In this document: positions 1-12,009 of the stretch, one piece after another
How the letters are laid out: the number at the start of each line of letters is the position of its first letter
Position numbering within the stretch: position 1 is the stretch's first letter
Source: Dillenia suffruticosa
Taxonomy: Eukaryota > Streptophyta > Magnoliopsida > Dilleniales > Dilleniaceae
Reading direction: 5' to 3'
DNA length: 64,000 nucleotides
NCBI GenBank assembly: GCA_033439265.1
Contig: JAVTVX010000004.1
Location: forward strand, 11,056,201-11,120,200
Program-made: the position numbers and the translations under genes
Notes under the pieces: generated by a model
The model's database searches: none
What the model saw: only the letters and a program-made list of their open reading frames with translations
Told to the model about the DNA's origin: nothing

Positions 1-102
1 AAATGCTTGTAGTTGTACATTCGACCCAACTTGTAGTTGTACATTCGACCCAACTTGTGGTTGAACCTCCTCACTTATGTTATCTTTTTGATTTTGAGTC
101 AT
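1..102 (-). CDS. Start of a retrotransposon gag-like reading frame, cut by the window edge
   Basis: An ATG at 102-100 on the minus strand opens a frame that runs off the left edge. It reads MTQNQKDNISEEVQ and then an eight-residue repeat of the type LQVGSNVQ. The repeat comes from a 24-bp unit present twice in DNA (6-29 and 30-53). The frame lies about 820 bases downstream of a primer-binding site on the same strand, where a gag gene would start after its leader. No conserved gag domain is visible in so short a piece, so the call rests on position. It could also be a small leader ORF. Confidence 0.4.
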   Translation of the reverse strand, partial: MTQNQKDNISEEVQPQVGSNVQLQVGSNVQLQAF

Positions 103-919
103 GATTGAAATCTGTAAGACAATGTTAGAATAAAATAGGAAAGAAACTCACCACACTCCCTCACGTATTTCACTTAAAAATAATGATTCACTCAAATCCA
201 CTCGTGTTTCACTCTATGTATTTGGCTTTTATTTTTAATGAATTCTCTCTTATCTTTTACCACTCTACTTCACTTAGTCAAGTTCTTTATTGAACTCGAG
301 AACTCAACTAAAAAATAATTGTCTTGTGAAATTCAAAGACTTATATAGAAGAAAGTATAACAAGAAAAGTAAGAAGGAAAGAGAAAAATAAGGAATAAGA
401 AAAGTAGAAAATTTTAAAAAAAATTTCTAAATTAGAAAGGAAACAACCAAGGAATGAGATAAATAAGGAAGGTGAACAAATAAGGAAGTAGTTCATGAAA
501 GGATAATAAATATGGAAGGTTTGAATTTGGGTAAATATACAAATAAGGAAATATTTCAAACCCAACAAAAAAAATTTAGAAAATTCTAATTCAAATTTTG
601 TAATAACACTTTAAAATTTGTCAAATTTAAACAAAATCACAAAATGAAGAATTATCAATTTTGCAAAATTTGAAAACTGCCCATTTTTTTTTTACGGCCT
701 CTTCTCTTTTTTTTTTTAGGGTATTTTTTTTTTCCTTTTTTTTTTTTGCCCTTCTTTTTTTTTCTTTTTTTTTGGCCCTTTTTTTTTTTAAATATGACAG
801 TACAAAAATAAAGAATAAGTACACCAAAAATAAGAAATAAACTAACGAATGACGAGTTTTCAGACAAAAAAGAAAAAAAAAAATTAAATAAGAATAATTC
901 GAAGGAAGAAAAAAAAACC
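103..919 (-). other. Leader of the minus-strand LTR retrotransposon, with a homopolymer-rich stretch
   Basis: This stretch lies between the primer-binding site and the putative gag start. It holds no credible gene. From 682 to 792 the plus strand is nearly all T with short GCCC breaks. Read on the minus strand this gives lysine/arginine-rich frames that are low-complexity artefacts. Confidence 0.45.
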
Positions 920-925
920 TGGATT

Positions 926-938
926 GGCTCTGATACCA
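926..938 (-). promoter_or_regulatory. Primer-binding site complementary to initiator Met-tRNA
   Basis: Read on the minus strand the sequence is TGGTATCAGAGCC, the standard plant LTR-retrotransposon site for priming by initiator methionine tRNA. It lies two bases downstream of an LTR end in CA (minus strand; TGATGTGAAC at 941 on the plus strand). It fixes the element's direction (right to left) and marks the sequence to its right as the 5' LTR. Confidence 0.8.
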
Positions 939-940
939 AC

Positions 941-2330
941 TGATGTGAACCCGTTGGATATAAAAAACCCTAAAACCCACGAACAAGTTAATTTAGCCCA
1001 AAAATCGTCCCAACGAATTATTTAAACCGGTAGAATTAAAAACCTCAACCCTTGTCCTAAAGGAGGAAGAACCTAAGATATATGACCTTAGACCCGTTTC
1101 TCACTAGATCAAGAATTTTGGTATAAAGATGGAATGAACGACGCCACAATCTAGATGGTTCGAATCCTAGATTGATAAATCAAATAATTAAACAAAACTC
1201 ATATCTTGAATAAGTTCAAAGTTCTTAAAAGAACAAGATCTATGTGAAGAATCCTCACAATTTTATTAATTCTCTCCAAAGTATTGTTTTACACAATGTA
1301 TAATAGCCTATTTATAGTCTAAAGGTAAAAACATAATTGGCAACTAAAAATTTAGTAACTCTATAAATAATAAAAAATTAGAAAACTAAAATATAAGTTA
1401 CAAAAAACTAAAAATTAGGAAACTAAATAATTCAAACTATTTTGACCAAGTCTTGCTGCTATTTTTCTTCATTTTCGTCCTCCCTTGGTTTTGGGTAGTT
1501 TTGGGCTTTTTATTCTTCCAACTGGGATTGTATAAGCATAATTAAGATCCCTTTTGGTTCTATATTTATTTGGGCTCCAATTTCTTGTTGTAAAACCTCC
1601 TGAATTAAGTAATTCAGTACTTTTTTGAATCTTTTAACTCAGGCCTTTGTCATCGGCCCAACTGGGATTTGAGTTCGGTCTCGTGAATTCCTTACAATCT
1701 TGATGATCTCATCACCAATTAAGGCAATAAGATCTATGTGAAGAATCCTCACAATTTTATTAATTCTCTCCAAAGTATTATTTTACACAATGTATAATAG
1801 CTTATTTATAGTTTAAAGGTAAAAACATAATTGACAACTAAAAATTTAGTAACTCTCTAAATAATAAAAAATTAGAAAACTAAAATATAAGTTACAAAAA
1901 ACTAAAAATTAGGAAACTAAATAATTCAAACTATTTTGACCAAATCTTGCTGCTATTTTTCTTCATTTTCGTCCTCCCTTGGTTTTGGGTAGTTTTGGAC
2001 TTTTTATTCTTCCAACTGGACTTGTATAAGCATAATTAAGACCCCTTTTGGTTCTATATTTATTTGGACTCCAATTTCTTGTTGTAAAACCTCCTGAATT
2101 AAGTAATTCAGTACTTTTTTGAATCTTTTAACTCAGGCCTTTGTCACCGGCCCAACTGGGATTTGAATTCGGTCTCGTGAATTCCTTACAATCTTGATGA
2201 TCTCATCACCAATTAAGACAATAAGATCTTCAATATTCATACTCCCAATTTTATAGTCCAACTCCTTTGAAATTGACATGCCCATGTGATCGAGTATTTC
2301 TGTCCAGATTTCTTTTTGCATGCCATATCA
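941..2330 (-). mobile_element. 5' LTR region of a minus-strand LTR retrotransposon (outer border uncertain)
   Basis: The LTR begins at 941 (TG on the plus strand) next to the primer-binding site. Its right border is not certain, because no second LTR lies in the window. The right part, read on the minus strand, gives a frame (2321-2133) ending RIQIPVGPVTKA. This resembles the last residues of plant Gypsy polyproteins (GPxTRAxxK), so either the coding end overlaps the LTR or another copy abuts it. The unit has grown by a 494-bp tandem duplication. Superfamily is probably Gypsy, inferred from that tail only. Confidence 0.5.
1235..2222. repeat. 494-bp tandem duplication inside the LTR
   Basis: Two adjacent copies occupy 1235-1728 and 1729-2222. 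Each begins AAGATCTATGTGAAGAATCC. The copies differ at only a few per cent of positions by eye, and the start of the motif appears a third time at 2223. The duplication includes the part of the LTR just upstream of the transcript leader. Being so similar, the copies arose well after the element inserted or were homogenised. Confidence 0.85.
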
Positions 2331-3965
2331 CTAATTTTTGCTTAATTTTTCTACCTTCCTTCATAAATGATCTCTAATGATTCTACCATAATAAACACTC
2401 AAGATTAGTACAATATTTATTTAAAAATAATATAAAATAAATCACGAATTTTATACTAAATTTATCAATATCAGTCACAGAATCACAAGGCTGATGACAT
2501 ACATTTTCAGCCAGCCAACTAGGGTCAGTAGATTTGTCGAATAAGATTTTGCCTCTATGATTCGATTTTTAAACCGGTAGCATGAGCCCATCTCGTCACA
2601 CAAAAGAAAAGGATGCAGATTGGATATATAACAAGACAACTATGATGAGAAATTGTTGCTTTTGTTTTTTTTTTCTTCTAGCGTATTCAATGTTTCTAAT
2701 CGAATCCAACCATCATTTTAATGAGCATTATTAAATACAGGAAACTTATGGTTAAAATGAGGCCATAGACGTGATCAATCAAAATATCTTTTGCCGATTT
2801 GAGATAATCTGGCAAATGGCAATCTCTCTCTCTCTTTCTCTCTCTCTCTCTCGCTCGTGATTTGATTATTCTCCATTTTGGTGGACTTTAAACCGCAGCC
2901 ACACCCGTGTCTCTACTACCCCACCTCCACCAGCCAACCCTTCTGGCTGCCATATATTTCTCGAACACAGCCAGTCCTCACACATGATTTCTTATATGGT
3001 CCTCAAATGTATTAATTAATCATAATATTATGAATTATCAAGTTAGTGGGACCCAGTTCAATCATTACATACATAAGCCAACACATGTAAAAAGACGTAA
3101 TATATTTTGGTCATCGCCAATGCCAAGGCAACGTTTCGGCTAGCTACATTTTGGGACGAATGGGGATCCTAAATTGTATTTTCAAGCATAATGCTAACAA
3201 AAAAGGGAAAGATGACACGAACATCTATAAAAGCCGGATAAATGTTTTGTTTGTCTAGTAGAAAGGATACTAGCATCCTACACTAAGAACCAGAATTTGA
3301 GTCTTGATAGTGACAAAAATGACGTTAGGAAAGATTTCTTCCGATTGAAACCCGACAGTAACTCGACCAAAATTAGTCAGAACTACACTCTACTCGACGG
3401 TGCATTAAGTGCAGGAGACAAAAAAATAAAAAATAAAATAAAAGCCAGGGTTGCCAACTACGTGTTAAGAATACTAAATTTGTTTAATTAAAATGTCGAG
3501 TTCGATTCTTATAAATAAAAAATAGGTGTAAGAAGAATTTATTTTTAAATTAAAATTTATAATATTCGAATCAAATTAATTAATTAATTCTTGATAGTCA
3601 AATAAAAAAATAAAAAAAATTAAAGCCAAGTCTTTGGTTATTGGTGGGCAATAAATTGCCAATGCTTTCCAATGTGGGTGTTGGCAACAAGCAAGGAAGC
3701 ATCCCCCAATCACAATGATATGATATTAGTTAAATTCTTTATCTAGTATGGTTCTCAATTGTGACAAATACCTCTATTTTTCACAAGAAAAATACCTCTA
3801 GACTTCCTACATGGTATTTTTGGGGCACGACTTGGACACATTGATGTCAGCTCCTAAATTTGTAAGAAATTGGTTAAATTGCGATGAAAATTGTCTTGTA
3901 AAAATACTCAAAAGTATACCGACCTCCTATATGTCATATGTAAATAAAAATAGAGCCCATTTTTA
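2331..3965. other. Intergenic AT-rich sequence, no gene seen
   Basis: Both strands were read and no supported coding region was found. The only structured element is a CT microsatellite at about 2823-2852. A 64-codon frame at 3297-3491 has no recognisable domain and AT-rich codons, and is not called. Confidence 0.5.
2823..2852. repeat. (TC)n microsatellite
   Basis: About 30 bases of nearly pure TC dinucleotide repeat with one extra T. Confidence 0.9.
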
Positions 3966-4423
3966 AGGGTGTGATGACACCCGGGTCGAGCTCGGGTATC
4001 ATAATACCCGAGCTCGAGCTCGATGTACTTTAGGTGAGCTCGAGCTCGCTGAGTTTGTATTTTTCGAGCTCGAACTCGAGTTCGAAGTGTCGTCGGGTGT
4101 CATCGGGTAGTGTCGTCGGATAGTGTCATTGGGTGGTATAAATAATATATTTAAAAAATATACATAAAAATATAATTTTATATATAATTTTTTTTAAAAA
4201 AAATATATAATTATATATAAAATTTATTTAAAAAAAAATTAAAATATTTCGGGTAGCTCGTCGAGATTTCGAGCTCGACACAGTTGGGCTCGAACTCGAG
4301 CTCGATACCCAGCTACCCGAGCCCGAGCTTGGCTAAAGCTCGATTTGACCGAGCCCGGGCTCGAGCTTTGACCGGGTAGTGTCACGGGTACCCGTGACAC
4401 TACCAGGTGTCATTAACACCCCT
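3966..4423. mobile_element. Foldback/MITE-like element built of GAGCTCG motifs
   Basis: The ends form an inverted repeat: AAGGGTGTGATGACACC on the left pairs with a right end that reads AGGGGTGTTAATGACACC in reverse complement. The interior is dense in GAGCTCG, CCCGAGC and their complements around an AT-rich core (4138-4250). A perfect 30-bp palindrome lies at 4375-4404. It has no coding capacity. The TIR style and the GAGCTCG filling resemble non-autonomous DNA elements common in plant intergenic DNA. I could not find a convincing target duplication, so the superfamily is left open. Confidence 0.6.
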
Positions 4424-4895
4424 AATCTTGACACTGTACTTGTTTTATACCACTAAATAAATATAGTCAATCGTTTTATTAATTTATAATATTAAAAAAA
4501 ATAGATTTAAATTTCAATTAATATACTTATAATATTTGTGAAGAGAATAAATTTAAATTTTAAAATTTAAATTTTAAAATTTAATAGCAAGTCATAAGAC
4601 AATTCCAATTTAGTAACATAAAACACAGATAATATCACAAAATTTTCAAGCCAAGCTATATTGCATTTCAACATTTCCAACCGCCGATTCTCATCCTGAC
4701 ATTCCTTAATAGCTATCCAACAAACATTTTGAAAATAAAATAAAAGGCCTTTAAATCAACCGATCAAATTGGGAGATATAAATTTTTTTCCCATTAAGGT
4801 TCATCTATAACCATCTTCTACCATACTCCTATCCACACGCATACGCATAAACCGGCAGCACACTGGTAGGCACGTGCGTGTCATTCATTTTTCAT
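4424..4895. other. AT-rich downstream flank of the BBX gene
   Basis: No gene is visible. This stretch should hold the 3' UTR and polyadenylation site of the minus-strand B-box gene, but no single signal stands out. Confidence 0.4.
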
Positions 4896-5597
4896 TCAGG
4901 AGCACTCTGCCCAGCCTTCCTCTAGATCAAGACGGGGCTTTCTCATCTTCATCATTACACGTGCCAACCTCGATTCAACGGCCACAACCAGCTTAGCTGG
5001 CACCCCCGAGATCTCCTCCACTCTCTTCAGATTCTCACACCTGCCGTAACCGCAGCATTTCAGCCCTACCCAAAGCGACGCCGTTAATGCCACACGTAAG
5101 GGCAATCCCGAAAATTTGCTCGCACACACGGCAAAAGCATGGGACGCAAGAGACACCACGGAATTACCATCCACCCCCAACCCCCGGCACCAATTTACCA
5201 AAATTCCCTCCGCCTGAACAGCAACACCTTTCTTCTTCTTCTCCGATGACGACGTGATCTTCTCTTCTTTTCGTCGATCAGAAACGACGTTTTTCGAGGA
5301 ATCTGTCGTCGAAACACAAGCTGAGGACAAGGAAGAAGACGAGGAAGAACCATCGGGGTCGTCAGATTGCGGGGAGCAAGAGGAGCAAATACGCCGGAGA
5401 TGGCAGAAACCGGTGCTGGAGATCGGAGCTCCGTCAATCTGATTGCATTTGGAGCAGACCACTTGACGGAGATGCCGAGCTACGAGGAAATTGGCTCCGT
5501 GAACCCTAGCGTCGCAGGCACAGCACAAATACGCGACGTCAGATGAACAATACAAAGCTGCTTCTCCATTGCACAACTCGCAAACCCTAGTTTTCAT
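4896..5597 (-). CDS. BBX32: Single B-box zinc-finger protein, BBX32 type
   Basis: An intact intronless frame of 233 residues. Residues 6-42 form a B-box with the full ligand series (C6, C9, C17, D20, C25, C28, H33, H42). The region after it keeps four further cysteines (C48, C51, C71, C74) but is too irregular to be a second B-box. Residues 78-124 are Ser-rich, then Lys-rich. Residues 125-233 match the conserved C-terminal half of BBX32 (GILVNWC, W and LKRVEE motifs, final EEGWAE). There is no CCT domain, as expected for structure group V. In Arabidopsis, BBX32 acts in the nucleus and dampens light signalling through contacts with other BBX proteins. That role is inferred here. The start was chosen because the B-box begins five residues later. 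Confidence 0.92.
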   Translation of the reverse strand: MKTRVCELCNGEAALYCSSDVAYLCCACDARVHGANFLVARHLRQVVCSKCNQIDGAPISSTGFCHLRRICSSCSPQSDDPDGSSSSSSLSSACVSTTDSSKNVVSDRRKEEKITSSSEKKKKGVAVQAEGILVNWCRGLGVDGNSVVSLASHAFAVCASKFSGLPLRVALTASLWVGLKCCGYGRCENLKRVEEISGVPAKLVVAVESRLARVMMKMRKPRLDLEEGWAECS

Positions 5598-5870
5598 ATT
5601 TGTTCAAAATTTCAGAACAGAGAGGGGGAGAGAAAGAGAGGGGAAAACAAGAGGAGAATAATATTTATATGTGAGAGGGAGAAGAGAGAGAGAGAATATC
5701 GAGGAGGGAGAGAGGGGGTGGAGATCTTGGAAGGGAGAGGATCGAGGGGAGAGAGAAGGGGGAGATGTTGGGGGAGAGGAAAGCGGTGTGGAAAAAGAGA
5801 GGGAGGAGTGGGTTTGGGCTTGTGGTGTGGTTTTTAAGAGAAAGCCAAGAGGCACCGAATTCACAAATTA
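5598..5870 (-). promoter_or_regulatory. CT-rich leader and core promoter of the BBX gene
   Basis: Upstream of the start codon the minus strand is strongly CT-rich (GA on the plus strand, 5620-5800). Such tracts are common in plant core promoters and leaders. Frames read through it on either strand are low-complexity. Confidence 0.55.
5662..5669 (-). promoter_or_regulatory. TATA box of the BBX gene
   Basis: The minus strand reads TATAAATA here, 65 bases upstream of the ATG. This predicts a transcription start near 5630 and a short leader of roughly 30-40 bases. Position and sequence fit a plant TATA box. Use is inferred. Confidence 0.6.
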
Positions 5871-8800
5871 AAAAAAAGGAAAAAAAAATTGAGGCGGTTT
5901 GTGTTCACGGTTGAATGCTCAAAATACATGAGAATCGGTGGCTTCTTATTTCTCAATACCATGTGGTTTTAGCTTCTCTCTTTCTTTATATTTTCTCTCT
6001 CTCCTTTTCTCTGTGGTTCCTCCCTTGCCCACATAATCCTCGTTTCCCTCGAAAAACTCAAAAATTCCTTATTCCATTTTCAGAATGGCCCCTCTCATTC
6101 TTTTCCTATTATGCTCAAGCCATTACATCTTTAGTTTTTCGCATTCATGGTCTTCTCCAGATATCATACACATATCCATACGTATACACATGAGAGTTTA
6201 TTACTTTTTATTAAAGAAATAAATTTATGAATTACATCTCAAATTAAACTTTACTTTATGAATTACATTTCAGATTAAATCTTACTTTTCTTTATCAATT
6301 TTGAAACTTAACACAAATGCCTTATTTATGAATGTTAATTTGCAAATAACAATTCATATCCCCTTTATAAAGAGGAAGAAAGGGATGCTTCCAACATTGA
6401 ATTAAACTCTATTAGGATATAGTTTTTGATAAGCTTGAAGAAATTAGAACCATAAATTTTATGCTACCTCATTGTCTTCATGGGAGTTCATATGTAGTAA
6501 GAAGCCAAAATTGAAAATTATATATTTTTTTTTATTAAGGAATTTTAGTTTCTAAAAAAAATTATAATATAAAAATGTGCAAGAAGCTCAATATTAATTC
6601 TATGAAATAATTATTATAAAAATAAACAATATTTGGTTTTATTTTACTTACTATAAAAATTAGAACACGGTATTAATAGGAAAAAAAACCTTTGGATGTG
6701 AATGAGGAAGGGGTATAATACAAAGAAAATTTAAAACTTGGGGAAGATGTGGAATTTGTTTGGAAATGGGGGAGACATTGTTGTGAAAAGGATAGGTCCT
6801 GGGAGAAAGCAATATAGAATAATAAATTTGTGGTTGGTTTTCTCAAAGGCAAAAAATATCTTCTACCAACCCCATGCTGCGATGCCACTGCGGCCCCACA
6901 CCATATTTTCCTTTCTTTTTCACCAGAGGAAAGACTCTGCTGAGTCCAACACGTGTCGCAATTTGACCACGTCCTTATCACCCAGAAACGCGTCTATCAC
7001 TAGGACGCACGCCACTCTTCCTCCTTTCCTTTTATTCCCATCCATGCCCCTCCTGTCCTCCTTTCTTTTTTTCATTATTATTTTTTTCCTTATTTTAATT
7101 ATTTCTCAGATACTTTTGGCTCGATAGGACCGGAAGGGATAACTTAATAATAAATTCACTTTAATGTGATAAAAGTCAATAATACAGTCATAATACTTTT
7201 CAATTTAATTAGTATTTTTATATTAATTATGATACTCAATATTTCTATCTCTAATTTTAACTCAAATATTTTAATAAAAGATCTCTTGAATTATAATATT
7301 AAAAATTATTGATTTTTTTAGTTAAATTTGAAATTAAAAAAAAAAAAGAATACGGTGATAGTTGAGTTATATGTTATTGACTTTTTTATTTTTTTAACAG
7401 TTATTTGATTGACATGCGTAATGTGTGAATAAATATAATTTTGTTTGATAAAGTAATTTAAATTAGTAAAATAGGAAAAGATTCGTACACGCTAGTATCC
7501 TACGCATACGGTCTAAGGGCCAAGGGTAATTTGGTCAAAATGGCACAGAGTCATGTTTTGGGGGGTTCAATTCAAACTTCAGAGTTTCAAGCTCGATGGC
7601 AGCTCAGTGAAAGACGAGACAAGAGAAGGGATGGGAGAGTGAAACTTCTCATTATGAAAAGGACCCCACATGCCGATGACGTGGCAGAATATCTGCCTAT
7701 GTTAAGGTTGAGATTAATGACCCGATTTAAAATCGAACTGGAGCGCAAGGGAACCACACAAAACTGGAACAACAGAATGGAAGAAAAAGCAGGGAGAAAG
7801 TTCAAGGAAGGAGGAACCAGCGTCGACTTGACACGTGCTGGAAAAGAACCGGTTGGAGGAAGAGGCGACACTTAAACTAGATCCCAGCCGGTGGTTGTGC
7901 TCTGCTGCCTACGAGACTAATATGCCGGCTGTGATGTGATCATTGGAAACGTGGGTCCCATGAGAAGTTACATGTCCCAAATTATTTCATACCCACTGCA
8001 TCAGCACAGCACGTTGAATCTAACAATCTCGATCATTAACAGAAAAAATCTACTACTGTTGAGAAACTGCCATCTAGAAATTTTAGTTTGTCTCAAAATT
8101 AAGAATTTTGTGTTATACGAATTAAAAATTTACTGCTTGAAACTGAATTTCATTCAATAGCTTGACGTGTACCAAGTAAAGAGTACAATGAATAGATCTG
8201 AAAGAGTAAAAAGCTCAAAACAGGAACTTAAATATTGAAATAGCCTTCTAACCTCCAATTATACTTCAATTGACCTGAACACCTTCTTCCTCAGCTCAGC
8301 TTAAGTATTATAAACAACTAACTTAGTTACACTCTACTCTTGCTACCAAGGATATATGTTGGAAGTGTTTTTCATGTGTTAACGCAATGACACTTGCCAT
8401 TCGAGTATCAACATGACTCCACGTGTAGTTTGTTTTTTTTTTTTTTTTTTTTTTTTTCGTTCATACCGGATCTCGAATCCGAATTTATTATATGGAAAGG
8501 AGAAATATGTCAATTGAGTCAAAACTCATTGGCGTAGTCTTGTATGGTATGAGTTGTTTTATCCCGATTTGTTAAGATGAACCAAGAGAAAGTAAAATGA
8601 TTGTGAGGAAATCAAGATTTGAGGCAAGTGCTACACTTGTATTGTGTTAATTCATGCCTAATAATCATGTGCTTGTGCTCTTTCTTATGTTGATTTGATA
8701 TTACAAAGATCTAAGAATAAAAACAAGTGGAACAAATTTGAATCTTGAGTAAGCTAGTTCGTCAATCAGCCTTATTGTTGATGATTGGCAATAGTTCTAC

Positions 8801-9316
8801 TCTTGGACTCATAATTTTCTCGCCAAAGCTCCAAAATTTGTAAGGTTTTCTATTGAATAAACTAGATTTCTATAGTTTTAAAATGACATATTATATGAAA
8901 ATTTTTATTCAGAAGTGAATTTGCAGCACAATAGAATTGGAACACCTCTCTTTTTTCCTATCTTTATCTACATTGCACCAAATTGAGTGAAATTTTTTTC
9001 CTACAAAAACTAAACATCAAAATCTTTCTAGTGATGATACATGAGCTTATACATGGAGAATTGGTTTTGCAAAAAATTTTAAAATTGTCCCCAACACTAT
9101 GCTTAGAATGATTTCAAACCTTTTTTCTTTAAGTAATTTTATCTTACCTTGATGTATTCTCAAATAAGTGATGATATGACTCTAATTACAAGAGAATGAA
9201 GGCTTTGAAGTCAAGAGTAAATTATGTTGTTTGCTTAAATGGATTCTTATGCTACATCACATGATTACACATGATATTGAATTAAAATTCACGATTGGAA
9301 TTTAATATTGAGCTAA
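5871..9316. other. Upstream and intergenic sequence, no gene seen
   Basis: No supported gene was found on either strand. Frames at 5915-6193, 6673-7127 and 7531-7875 give compositionally odd peptides with no known domain. A run of 25 T residues lies at 8433-8457. The part nearest 5870 should contain the distal promoter of the BBX gene. Confidence 0.5.
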
Positions 9317-10104
9317 CACTACAAAAAATAAGATTTTTTCCAACACTTTTTCCGAACGTTTAAAAGCCTATTTCACCACTATTTTGTTTTTCGCAATGTT
9401 TCCGAGATAGAAATGTCTGCAAAATCACATTTCTGCATATTTTAAGAGCTAGCCAAAATGTCAAGAAAAATAGTTCCGTGGAAAAATGAACGGTGGTAAA
9501 AATTTTTACTGATGTTTTGCAAAAAAAACATAGGAAGAATTTTTCAGTTTTACCAGCATTTCCTACAATAAACATCGGCAAAGTCTTGACCTCTACCGAC
9601 GTTTAGTTAAAACATCGAGAAAGGTAAAAAAAGATGGACCAGAGAGAGGAGGGAAATCCCAACGTTACTCCTTGGAAACGTTGGTATTTTAAATGTGTCC
9701 CGATATTTTGGGGTTATACATCAAAAAATCCTTTTAGAGAAAGTGAGGGGTTTAGAGAGATTGTGTGAGAGATACCTCGATATTTTTACTTTAAAAAAGT
9801 CGGAACATTCAATGTATTCAAGCAAAATGTTGGGAAACACTTTTAAAACCCTCGATAAGACAATCTTATTCTCTCCACTTTTTTTCTCTCATTGCTCTCC
9901 ATTCGCTGCCACTGCTAAAACTCTCCGTTGAAATAGATGCCGTCATTGCTATCTCACTATTGAATAAAGGTGCTAGTGGTTGCCGTCTGCTGGAGGCTCT
10001 CTTCTCACTACGTGCCTTCTCGCTCTTCTGCTCTCTCTCCTCACCATGACACGAACTCCATTTTCAACAAAGTTTAGTTCCGCCCTCTGAACACATTGAT
10101 GCAT

Positions 10105-10230
10105 TAGTAATGGCAAAATTAGGACACAACTAGGATGAAATTAATACAAAATTATGGCAAAATTAGGATGAAATTATGATAAAATTAGGAAAAATTTTGA
10201 GCAAAATTATGACAAAATTAGTTAATAAAT
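10105..10230. repeat. Short degenerate tandem repeat of GCAAAATTAGGATGAAATTA type
   Basis: Units of roughly 16-20 bases containing AAAATTAGGA or AAAATTATGA follow one another with small variations. The tract is non-coding. Confidence 0.6.
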
Positions 10231-10879
10231 AAATTAAATAAATTAAGATTAATATAGATGGAAAAAAGTAAAAACAATTAATGTATTTAGTTTTATATAA
10301 AATAAATAAATTTGATTAATAAGGTAATGTTTAGTATAAAATAAATTTGATGTACAAAATAATCGAAGATTATTTTAAATTTAAATTTTGCTCTGTACAA
10401 TTTGTAATTTATAAGTATAATAAAACACATTTTGTGTATAAATATTTATGATTAGATTTTTTTAAAACAGATTTATGTATAAATACTATAACAGGGATAA
10501 ATATGGCACTACAAAATTAAAGTATTGTGTCGACTGTAACTTTTAGGGTTGGTGACTTTTAATCACAGTTTTCATATTTTATAAAGACGATTTATGATAA
10601 AACTATCGAAAAATATAACCCTTTCCCAACAGACTAAAATCTCCGTGAAGAAAAGTTTAGCAACTGTCAGTAAATGTACCATAACCATCTGTAAAGTCAT
10701 ATTTAATTGTGATAGTTAAAAATTATGATTAGTAAATGTAAGAGTCTTTTTGACACAATTTAAAAACAGTCTCAATATAAATCTTTTCTATTATCTACTT
10801 AACAATACTATCTCTATAGGTTTTAAATGTATAGTAACATACAAATTTATTGTCTTTTAAAACTAAATTCAATTCTCAC

Positions 10880-11140
10880 TGTTTGTATAAATTCTATTTA
10901 TATCAGCCTATATATTGTAACGTCTGTAAAACCTAAAATTGTTATCATATTTATATCATATACTTTTATATTTAAAAATAGTCTGAGTGGTAAGTTGTAA
11001 TAAATTTATGATAGTAGTAGTTTTAGCTAGGTAAGCAGGTGGTAACTAAGAAAGTAAATTTATATAGTAGTAAGTTAGTGGTAAATTTATGATATATAAT
11101 TAGATGGTAAGTAGTAAGTAGATAGTAAGTCATAACTTAG
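10880..11140. repeat. Dispersed module, copy A, ending in GTAAGTAG-like repeats
   Basis: This stretch and 13300-13530 share an ordered set of blocks: a segment with TATATTTAAAAATA, then GATAAATTTATGATA-type sequence, then a tract of degenerate GGTAAGTAGTAAGTAG units. A shorter third copy of the last tract lies at 14318-14362. Copies A and the short copy each run into a GC-rich island. Confidence 0.55.
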
Positions 11141-11147
11141 TGGCCAT

Positions 11148-11275
11148 GTCAGCCCGCGCATGTCACCATGCGCAGCATGCACTCATGCAAGCGCTTGAGA
11201 GGACGCCCGGCCAGGTCAGCACGGGCACCCATGCATGCCACAGCAAGCGGCATGTGCTCATGCGCGCGACATTGG
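11148..11275. repeat. GC-rich island 1 with GCATG motifs
   Basis: About 125 bases of GC-rich sequence with many GCATGC and CATGCG words and near-palindromes stand in AT-rich surroundings. A related island lies at 14361-14510. Both follow the GTAAGTAG-like tract, so island and tract moved or duplicated together. No coding domain is seen. Confidence 0.6.
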
Positions 11276-12009
11276 TTAAATAGTAACTTCATGAAAGTAA
11301 TCGTAATTGTAGGTAAATCATGTAATTTCATTAAATCTAATTTTATTTTTATTTATATGTCAACTATTTTATTTTATCATTTTTTATTTCCATTAATTCT
11401 ATTTTAATTAATTTAATTAATTTAATTGTGTTTGTTTTTTTTTTCTTATTTTTTATTTTTCAAATGAGTATTGAATTTAAATTATAATATATTAATAATT
11501 TAAAAAATCTATATATATAATCACAATTCAAAATATATAAAATTAATAAATTATAATTTATTCATAACATTCAATTTAAATATCAATCAAATAATATATC
11601 AAAATAGCAATAAAAAATTCAGAAAAATGAAAAAAAAATGATCCCAAGGTGAAGGAAATGAATAGTGGTAAGAGTAAGATAAGGGAAAAAAAATAAAAAG
11701 GTGAGAACTAGATAAAAACAAAAAGAAAGTGAGGTTGAGATAGATGGGAAGAAAGAAATAAAAAAAAAAAAAAAATCATGCTCATATCACATTGTGGTGT
11801 GATAGTTGTGATAATTGAGGTTGAGGTTCAAATCAGGAATTCTAATCCATGAGGCAGTAATGTTGTCTTCATTTTTTATCTCCTTTTTTGCATAAAAAAA
11901 GGAGTGCAGGCGCATGCAGCGTGGAGGATTGATCAAAAAAAAAAAAAAACATAGAGACATGTCACACCAACCACATGTAAAACAATATTTCGTGTCAATT
12001 TATTTATTT

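Noticed and set aside
341..986. Phe/Lys-rich frames on the minus strand
   Set aside because: Product of A/T homopolymers in the retrotransposon leader.
5254..5871. Plus-strand frames over the BBX gene and its leader
   Set aside because: They are shadows of the minus-strand B-box gene and its CT-rich leader.
6673..7875. Several 94-129-codon frames between the BBX gene and 9317
   Set aside because: They overlap on opposite strands, show no family motif, and have no clear promoter or splice context.
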